Shown: piece by piece, positions 58,497 to 64,000 of the stretch | Layout of the letters: the number at the start of each line of letters is the position of its first letter | Numbering within the stretch: the first letter of the stretch is position 1 | Assembly: GCA_040755615.1 (NCBI GenBank) | Contig: JBFMAL010000001.1 | Span: forward strand, 1 to 64,000 | Reading direction: 5' to 3' | DNA: 64,000 nt | Origin: DYEP01 sp040755615 | Lineage (GTDB): Bacteria > Bacillota > Sulfobacillia > DUSP01 > DYEP01 | The notes under the pieces: model-generated | Seen by the model: the letters and a program-made list of their open reading frames with translations, nothing else | Database searches by the model: none | Told to the model about the DNA's origin: nothing | Made by a program: the position numbers and the translations under genes

Positions 58497-59759
58497 GTGA
58501 GCAAGGTATCGATGAGGGAGTTTTTGAATCACGTTAAAGCAAGCGACCCGGCGGTTTACGCTGCAATGATGGATGAACTGAATAGGCAGAGAAGCAGCAT
58601 AGAGTTGATCGCGTCAGAGAACTTTGTCAGCAAGGCCGTGATGCAGGCCCAGGGCACCTGGCTGACTAACAAATATGCTGAAGGGTACCCCGGCCAGCGC
58701 TACTACGGTGGCTGCAGTCACGTGGACGTGGTTGAGGACCTGGCCCGTGAGAGGGTAAAGCAGCTGTTCGGGGCTGAGCATGCCAATGTGCAGCCGCACT
58801 CTGGAGCACAGGCAAATATGGCAGTTTATTTCGCGTGCCTGAAGCCGGGCGATACGGTACTGGGCATGAACCTTGCGCATGGGGGACACTTGACTCATGG
58901 AAGCCCAGTCAACATATCCGGCACCTATTTTGACTTCTGCTCTTACGGGGTCTCCCGGGAGACTGAGACCATCGACTATGACGAGCTGGAGGAGATAGCC
59001 ACTCGCTGCAAGCCCAAGCTTATTGTAGCGGGAGCCAGCGCCTACCCTAGGACCATCGATTTTGCCAGGTTCAGACAGGTTGCAGATTCGGTTGGTGCAT
59101 TGCTCATGGTGGATATGGCCCACATCGCAGGCCTCATAGCCGCGGGGCTTCACCCAAACCCCGTGCCTCACGCGGACTTTGTGACGTCAACCACTCACAA
59201 GACGTTGCGCGGGCCGCGAGGAGGCATCATTCTTTGCCGGAAAGAGTACGCCCGCGATCTGGATAAGGCGATATTCCCAGGAACGCAGGGCGGGCCACTG
59301 ATGCATGTTATAGCGGCAAAAGCCGTGGCATTCAACGAGGCGCAGAAGCCCGAGTTCAAGGAGTATCAAAAGCAGGTAATCCTGAATGCACAGGCGTTGG
59401 CGGGGTCGCTTCAGTCGCGGGGACTTCGGTTGGTGTCGGGGGGCACTGATAACCACCTGATGCTGGTGGATGTATCGTCACTGGGCCTGACCGGCAAGGA
59501 GGCGGAGAAGCTGCTTGAGTCCTGTGGCATAACCGTGAACAAAAACACGATTCCGTTCGACACCAAACCACCGACTCTCACCAGTGGTATACGGCTAGGG
59601 ACGCCAGCTGTTACGACAAGGGGCTTTGGAGAATCTGAGATGGAAACTATCGGCAGACTGATTTTTGAATGCCTCACTGGAAGAGATTATCCGTCACGGC
59701 TCGAGTCCATTCGTGCCCAAGTGCGCGAATTGGCGGAAGCCTTCCCGCTCTATTCGTAG
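58497..59759 (+). CDS. glyA: Serine hydroxymethyltransferase
   Basis: PLP enzyme (420 residues) converting serine and tetrahydrofolate to glycine and methylene-THF, the partner reaction of glycine cleavage. ELIASENFVSKAV, NKYAEGYPGQRYYGGC, NVQPHSGAQANMAVY, PLP lysine in TSTTHKTLRGPRGG (Lys235), and GTPAVTTRGF. Start is GTG 58497 or ATG 58512. Confidence 0.96.
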   Translation: MSKVSMREFLNHVKASDPAVYAAMMDELNRQRSSIELIASENFVSKAVMQAQGTWLTNKYAEGYPGQRYYGGCSHVDVVEDLARERVKQLFGAEHANVQPHSGAQANMAVYFACLKPGDTVLGMNLAHGGHLTHGSPVNISGTYFDFCSYGVSRETETIDYDELEEIATRCKPKLIVAGASAYPRTIDFARFRQVADSVGALLMVDMAHIAGLIAAGLHPNPVPHADFVTSTTHKTLRGPRGGIILCRKEYARDLDKAIFPGTQGGPLMHVIAAKAVAFNEAQKPEFKEYQKQVILNAQALAGSLQSRGLRLVSGGTDNHLMLVDVSSLGLTGKEAEKLLESCGITVNKNTIPFDTKPPTLTSGIRLGTPAVTTRGFGESEMETIGRLIFECLTGRDYPSRLESIRAQVRELAEAFPLYS

Positions 59760-59868
59760 AAAGCCTTGCCTCGCCCCGCACAAACCGACACGTTTTCCGG
59801 TTGCGGGAGAATATAATATAGCTACGACGCTACCGGAGTGAACCGCGGGGTCTCAAGGAGGCGAAGGC

Positions 59869-60060
59869 GTGACACATTACTCGGAGAGGCTGGTTGTGCA
59901 GGGAGGCGGATTCATAACACTGCCCGAAAACCTACGGAGGATGGTGGGCGTTAAAAGCGGGGATTTAGTAGTCATGTACTTACGAGACGGGCAAATCGTC
60001 ATGCAAAAGAAGCAGCACGATACGAAGGTGTTGTACCTGCGCTCGCAGGAATGCCGGTAA
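59869..60060 (+). CDS. AbrB/MazE-type DNA-binding protein
   Basis: A 63-residue protein with the swapped-hairpin pattern: GGFITLPENLRRMVGVKSGDLVVMYLRDGQIV, split here as ITLPENLRRMVGVKSGD. Such proteins are transition-state regulators (AbrB, SpoVT) or antitoxins; no toxin gene is adjacent. GTG 59869 has AAGGAGGCG upstream. A TATAAT at 59812-59817 may be its -10 box, but I find no good -35. Confidence 0.75.
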   Translation: MTHYSERLVVQGGGFITLPENLRRMVGVKSGDLVVMYLRDGQIVMQKKQHDTKVLYLRSQECR

Positions 60061-60450
60061 TAGTGGGTAAGGCAGAGCCACTCTTGTTCGATACAGGAGT
60101 GGCTCTTGACCTGATCCGCTGCGTATCCGAGTGGTTTGCATCTGGCCTAGGCTCTTCCCATGCGACTGGCCTTTTCCCGGGGTTAACAGGGAGATCGATA
60201 TGATAAGATACCCCCCCACCGCCTGCAGCCTATCCTTCATTGCCGGCATGAAGAATGTCCGTACGGCAGCCACTGGAAGGTATTTCAAAGGGATCTGGTA
60301 ACGGAAGGTTACATATGTTAAGATGTGTTTGTTGACAAGTGGTTCCCGGGCTGGACCTTTGGAGAATACGGTCTGTTCATTGCTGGCTATGTTGAAGAAG
60401 GGAGGGAGCGGCCGCTGCCGTGTTGGGCAGCATGTAAAGCCGCATAGCAT
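60061..60450. other. Intergenic with one strong hairpin
   Basis: AGAGCCACTC (60074-60083) pairs with GAGTGGCTCT (60097-60106) but is followed by TGACCTG, not a T-run. The remaining 340 bases hold no recognised gene or RNA; a TTGACA near 60332 has no good -10. Confidence 0.5.
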
Positions 60451-61521
60451 TTGGAGAGAAGACTTGCAAAGTTGAGAGAACAGCTTGGTGCCAGGGAAAT
60501 TGACGGGTTGCTCGTGCTGGGACCGGAAAACAGGCGTTACCTAAGCGGTTTTACGGGCTCGTCCGGGGCGTTGTTGATCACGCAGGAGAAGGCGTTTCTG
60601 GTGACTGACTTCAGGTATGTAGAGCAGGCCAAGTCAGAGGCTGTAGGCTTCTCTGTAGTGCAACACACAGCGCGAATGTTGAGCTGCATCGCGGAGCTGG
60701 CCGCTGGGGTTGTCAAACGGATGGGGTTTGAATCGGATTACCTGACGTACCACCAGTTCGAGATCTTTTCCAAAGCTATTGAGGCTGAAATGATACCGGT
60801 TTCAGGAGTTGTAGAGGCACTGAGGATGATCAAAGACCCCGAGGAGGTGCGGGCGATTTCGGAGGCAGCCAGCATTGCGGATGCAGCCTTCTCAGAAATA
60901 CTGGGGATAATAAGGCCGGGAGTTACAGAAAAACGCATCGCGCTCGAGCTGGAATACCTGATGCGAATGGCGGGTTCTTCTGGCGTGGCATTTGAGTCAA
61001 TTTGCGTGTCTGGTCTTAGGAGCTCCATGCCCCACGGGACGCCCACCGACAAGCTCATCGAAGCGGGAGATTTCGTCACTCTGGATTTTGGAGCAGTCAT
61101 CGATGGTTACAGGTCTGATATGACCCGGACGGTGATTGTGGGTGAGCCATCGGAGGAGCAGCGCAAAGTCTATGAACTGGTGCTAGCTGCCCAGATGCGC
61201 GCGCTTTCATCTGTCGCCCCAGGCAAGAAGTGCAAAGAGGTAGACGAGGTCGCAAGGCGGATTATTGATGAAGCAGGCCATGCCAACCATTTCGGTCACG
61301 GCCTGGGTCACGGAGTGGGCCTGGCAGTGCACGAAGAACCCCGGCTTTCTCCTTCTGCTGAGGACACGTGCGTGCTTGAGCCAGGTATGGTGGTGACTGT
61401 GGAGCCGGGCGTGTACGTGCCCGGACGGGGCGGCGTGCGCATTGAGGACCTGGTTTTGGTAACTGAGACCGGACACAGTGTGTTGTCCAAATCTCCGAAG
61501 CACTTAATAAGCATTAAGTAG
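60451..61521 (+). CDS. pepQ: M24 family Xaa-Pro aminopeptidase/dipeptidase
   Basis: A 356-residue metallopeptidase with a creatinase-type N-terminal domain (LLVLGPENRRYLSGFTGSSG) and the pita-bread catalytic domain: FVTLDFGAVIDGYRSDMTRT (two Asp), FGHGLGHGVGL (His), VVTVEPGVYVPGRGGVRIED (two Glu). TTG 60451 has no visible ribosome binding site. Directly upstream of efp, as yqhT is in Bacillus. Confidence 0.9.
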   Translation: MERRLAKLREQLGAREIDGLLVLGPENRRYLSGFTGSSGALLITQEKAFLVTDFRYVEQAKSEAVGFSVVQHTARMLSCIAELAAGVVKRMGFESDYLTYHQFEIFSKAIEAEMIPVSGVVEALRMIKDPEEVRAISEAASIADAAFSEILGIIRPGVTEKRIALELEYLMRMAGSSGVAFESICVSGLRSSMPHGTPTDKLIEAGDFVTLDFGAVIDGYRSDMTRTVIVGEPSEEQRKVYELVLAAQMRALSSVAPGKKCKEVDEVARRIIDEAGHANHFGHGLGHGVGLAVHEEPRLSPSAEDTCVLEPGMVVTVEPGVYVPGRGGVRIEDLVLVTETGHSVLSKSPKHLISIK

Positions 61522-61538
61522 CGGGAAGGGGGAGAGCC

Positions 61539-62099
61539 ATGATTTCCACAAACGACTTCAGGACTGGTATTACAATCGAGCTCGACGGTGAAGTCTATTC
61601 AGTGGTGGATTTCCAGCACGTGAAACCAGGTAAAGGCTCTGCCTTCGTACGGACGCGGCTGAAGAATGTGAAGACTGGAGCTGTGCTGGACAGGACGTTC
61701 AATGCAGGCGAGAAGATTCCCAGAGCACATGTGGAGCGCCGTGAAATGCAATACCTGTACGCCATGGACGAAGAACACGTATTCATGGATACCCGGGATT
61801 TCGAGCAGCTCACGCTTACCTCCGAACAGATCGGTGAGGGATTGAAGTACATAAAGGAGAATATGAATATCTATGTACTCATGTACCAAGGCACCCCAAT
61901 CGGCGTGGATATTCCGAACTTTGTCGAGCTGACAGTAACAGAAACCGAGCCTGGAGTAAAGGGAGATACCGCGGCCGGCGGCAGCAAACCAGCAAAGCTC
62001 GAAACAGGCGCTGTAGTCCGGGTCCCGTTCTTCATCAACGCAGGTGATGTTGTGAGGATAGACACACGCAGCGGAGAGTATATTGAACGAGTTACGTAA
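61539..62099 (+). CDS. efp: Elongation factor P
   Basis: Three-domain translation factor that rescues ribosomes at polyproline, 186 residues. DFRTGITIELDGEVYSVVDF, HVKPGKGSAFVRTRLKN with the modifiable Lys32 at the loop tip, VELTVTETEPGVKGDT and VPFFINAGDVVRIDTRSGEY. ATG 61539 follows GGGAAGGGGGAG. Confidence 0.97.
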   Translation: MISTNDFRTGITIELDGEVYSVVDFQHVKPGKGSAFVRTRLKNVKTGAVLDRTFNAGEKIPRAHVERREMQYLYAMDEEHVFMDTRDFEQLTLTSEQIGEGLKYIKENMNIYVLMYQGTPIGVDIPNFVELTVTETEPGVKGDTAAGGSKPAKLETGAVVRVPFFINAGDVVRIDTRSGEYIERVT

Positions 62100-62116
62100 T
62101 GAAGGGGGTTGTCAGA

Positions 62117-62530
62117 ATGGAAAATCTAAAGTCCAAGGTAGCTTACCTAAGAGGACTCGCTGAAGGTTCAGGCATCAACGAATCTACGGACCAGGGCAGG
62201 ATGTTCAAGGGTATTTTAGAAGTGCTCGGAGTCATGGCAGATGCGATAGACCAGCTGCATAAGAACCAGGAGGACATGGAAGCTTTCATGGACTGTATTG
62301 ATGAAGACCTGGCCAAACTGGAAGAGGACTACTTGGACGAGGACGAAGGCATTATGGAAATTGAATGCCCCAACTGCGGTGAGTTCGTCGAGTACCCCGA
62401 GGATGCAGTAGACGAAGAGGAAGAGACTCTTGAACTTCTGTGTCCCCATTGCGGAGAAGTGGTATGTGTGGCAGAAGAGGAAGACCTGGACGAGATCGAC
62501 GACCTTGACGAGAAGGACGAAGACGACTGA
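62117..62530 (+). CDS. CD1247-type acidic zinc-ribbon protein
   Basis: A 137-residue protein with an N-terminal helical part (SKVAYLRGLAEGSGI, GILEVLGVMADAIDQLH), a zinc ribbon CPNCGEF ... CPHCGEVV and an acidic tail. It matches the clostridial CD1247 N-terminal domain family found next to efp; role unknown. ATG 62117 has GGGGG upstream; ATG 62099 overlaps the efp stop. Confidence 0.8.
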   Translation: MENLKSKVAYLRGLAEGSGINESTDQGRMFKGILEVLGVMADAIDQLHKNQEDMEAFMDCIDEDLAKLEEDYLDEDEGIMEIECPNCGEFVEYPEDAVDEEEETLELLCPHCGEVVCVAEEEDLDEIDDLDEKDEDD

Positions 62531-62557
62531 TACCGGGATGTCAGTGAGACGTGGTTT

Positions 62558-62587
62558 GGGCCCGCACATGCGGGCCCTCTTGCTTTA
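62558..62587 (+). terminator. Terminator after the efp operon
   Basis: GGGCCCGC (62558-62565) and GCGGGCCC (62570-62577) with ACAT loop, then TCTTGCTTT. Confidence 0.8.
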
Positions 62588-62680
62588 TTCTAGCGAGCTC
62601 TTTATGTCACTGGGCGTGGGATCGCTGGAATAATTTGCCCGGACAGGAATAGCTATTTTACCGTCAGGAGGTTGACGCCA

Positions 62681-63664
62681 GTGGAACCGGATTTATCCAC
62701 TCTCTCCGATCCTCTGGAGCGGGACATACTCCCCCTTCTTCCCGAGACGATCAGGGCGCTCATCTTGGGTATGCAGCGTGACGCCAGACGGCGCACGGAG
62801 GAGATACGGTTGAGGGCCGGTCGTCCTCTCGCAGTATATCTCGATGGCAGCGAGGTCTTCCTATCGGGACACCGGGGGGCACACGTGGTAACTGCGCAGG
62901 AGGTGTTCCGGACGCTGCAAGCGGCCTCAGGGTCGTCAGTGTATGCGTGGGAAGATGACATCCGCCAGGGGTTCATCACTCTAAGAGGTGGACACAGGCT
63001 GGGGCTTGCGGGTAGGGCGGTAGTTGTGGACGGCCGGATCCAGTCCATCCAGGACGTGGGAAGCGTGGCCATCCGTGTAGCACGCGAGATCCCGGGGGCA
63101 GCAAAAGCGGTGTTGCATTACGTGGTCGACGTCCATGCGCGGCGCGTGCGCAGCACGCTGCTTCTGTCGCCGCCACAGTGCGGGAAGACCACGATGCTGC
63201 GCGACCTTATCCGATCACTCTCCTGCGGGGATCTGCGCGGTACCGGTTTCAGGGTTGGCCTCGTTGATGAACGATCTGAAGTGGCCGCCGCGTACATGGG
63301 TATACCGCAGAAGGACGTGGGACCGCGCACCGACGTACTTTACGGCTGCCCAAAATCCCAAGGGCTGCTCCTGCTTTTGCGGTCGATGGCTCCTGACGTG
63401 CTGGCTACGGATGAAGTGGGCTCAGAGGAAGACGCAAAGGCCATCTCCGAGATCACCCGGGCTGGTGTAGCAGTGCTAGCAACGGCCCACGGGGCAGAAC
63501 TCGGGGATATCGCTGCGAGACCTAGCATGAAGTCTATCTTGAATGTGGGCGCCTTTTCCAGGTGCGTTGTGCTCTCCCGGAGGTCCGGACCAGGCACAGT
63601 AGAGGCTATATATGACCTGGCCTCCGGGCGAAAGGTGCAGGGTGGTGACTTGATGCGTGGTTAG
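62681..63664 (+). CDS. spoIIIAA: Stage III sporulation protein AA
   Basis: Secretion-type ATPase of the SpoIIIA-SpoIIQ feeding-tube complex between mother cell and forespore, 327 residues. RAGRPLAVYL, AWEDDIRQGFITLRGGHRLGL, Walker A SPPQCGKTTMLRDLIR, VDERSEVAAAYMGIPQKDVG and ATDEVGSEEDAKAI are conserved. GTG 62681 has AGGAGGT eight bases upstream; TTG 62672 overlaps that site. Confidence 0.95.
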   Translation: MEPDLSTLSDPLERDILPLLPETIRALILGMQRDARRRTEEIRLRAGRPLAVYLDGSEVFLSGHRGAHVVTAQEVFRTLQAASGSSVYAWEDDIRQGFITLRGGHRLGLAGRAVVVDGRIQSIQDVGSVAIRVAREIPGAAKAVLHYVVDVHARRVRSTLLLSPPQCGKTTMLRDLIRSLSCGDLRGTGFRVGLVDERSEVAAAYMGIPQKDVGPRTDVLYGCPKSQGLLLLLRSMAPDVLATDEVGSEEDAKAISEITRAGVAVLATAHGAELGDIAARPSMKSILNVGAFSRCVVLSRRSGPGTVEAIYDLASGRKVQGGDLMRG

Positions 63665-64000
63665 TTTTGGGGCAGTCAAACTGGCAGGGGCGGTGCTCTT
63701 TGTGGCAGCCACGACGTCCATGGGGTTGACAGCGGCCAGGCGGCTTGCGGATAAGGCCCGGTTTCTTGAAGAGGTCGATTCTGCCCTGGGGATTCTCGGG
63801 ACGGAGATCGGGTACTGCGGCGCACCGCTCGCTCAGGCGCTTGCCCGGGCGGCAGACAGCAGCAGGGGACTTGCGGGCACCATGATGTTAAGGAGCGCGG
63901 CCGTCTTGAGTGACAGCGCAGGTTCGACTGCAGGCGAAGTGTTCCGTCAGGCACTGCAGGAGGTCAAGGACATGGGCCTGCTTGACGACACGCCTTTTTC
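63657..64000 (+). CDS. spoIIIAB: Stage III sporulation protein AB (partial, runs off the window)
   Basis: The first 114 codons of SpoIIIAB, a membrane protein with GspF-like helices. N-terminal hydrophobic helix (VKLAGAVLFVAATTSMGLTAA) then RRLADKARFLEEVDSALGILGTEIGY, the family opening. GTG 63657 overlaps spoIIIAA by eight bases. The rest of the spoIIIA operon is expected to the right. Confidence 0.88.
   Translation, partial: MVSFGAVKLAGAVLFVAATTSMGLTAARRLADKARFLEEVDSALGILGTEIGYCGAPLAQALARAADSSRGLAGTMMLRSAAVLSDSAGSTAGEVFRQALQEVKDMGLLDDTPF

Noticed and set aside
60074..60106. Rho-independent terminator after the AbrB-type gene
   Set aside because: The 10-bp stem is perfect but TGACCTG follows, not a T-run, so I list it only as a hairpin within the intergenic region.
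59980..60450. 156-codon minus-strand reading frame
   Set aside because: It overlaps the AbrB-type gene and has no start signal or recognisable content.
1..64000. CRISPR arrays, rRNA and tRNA genes
   Set aside because: I looked for regular direct repeats with spacers, conserved rRNA stretches and tRNA T-arm sequences and saw none in this window.

Overview
The window looks like the chromosome of an endospore-forming, probably anaerobic and possibly thermophilic member of the Bacillota (Clostridia or a neighbouring class). Sporulation genes are spread over it: spoIIP, spoIID, cwlD, an uninterrupted sigK, and spoIIIAA with the start of spoIIIAB at the right edge. Several gene orders are typical of the phylum: mnmA ... 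AI-2E-type permease, T-box, alaS, ireB ... ruvX, DUF1292, mltG; and pepQ-like gene, efp, spoIIIA. Class V fructose-bisphosphatase (FBP aldolase/phosphatase) and a LipS-type lipoyl synthase pair favour a thermophilic or deeply branching lineage, but this is inference. Base composition is GC-rich by eye, and GTG and TTG starts are common.

Layout. 1-269 is the end of an IS21-type element. 520-3119 (minus) is LCP protein, spoIIP, agmatinase. 4333-6419 is spoIID and cwlD, followed by a convergent lone PTS EIIA gene. 7028-9927 is a three-gene ABC exporter operon behind a leader-peptide attenuator. 10001-13151 is iscR, iscS, iscU, mnmA. 13206-16224 holds small proteins, a permease, an SH3-domain protein and a QueG-like protein. 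16221-22912 is T-box, alaS, ireB, a rhomboid protease, FBP aldolase/phosphatase, an aldo-keto reductase and ruvX. 23353-28408 is DUF1292, mltG, a small export protein, a PBP, sigK and yqeG. 28797-39169 is a prepilin peptidase, an M20 peptidase and a Tad pilus operon behind a c-di-GMP-I riboswitch; the operon ends in a sortase reading frame with two in-frame stops. 40082-47256 is an SLH protein (minus) and a second, divergent Tad operon. 47700-59759 is one-carbon metabolism: tandem glycine riboswitch, IS110 remnant, glycine cleavage genes, lipoyl assembly genes, lpd, THF riboswitch plus folT, an amidohydrolase, and glyA. 59869-64000 is an AbrB-type protein, pepQ, efp, a zinc-ribbon protein and spoIIIAA-AB.

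How the parts work together. The glycine cleavage operon carries its own cofactor supply: GcvH, an octanoyltransferase/ligase of LipM type, two radical SAM proteins resembling the LipS1/LipS2 lipoyl synthase, and lipoamide dehydrogenase; folT and glyA complete the folate-glycine loop. The two Tad loci probably make adhesive or motile pili, and only the first is visibly under c-di-GMP control. The most notable regulatory feature is a four-segment attenuator with a 22-codon leader peptide in front of the ABC exporter. The most notable protein oddity is a CpaB protein fused to a secretin-like domain.
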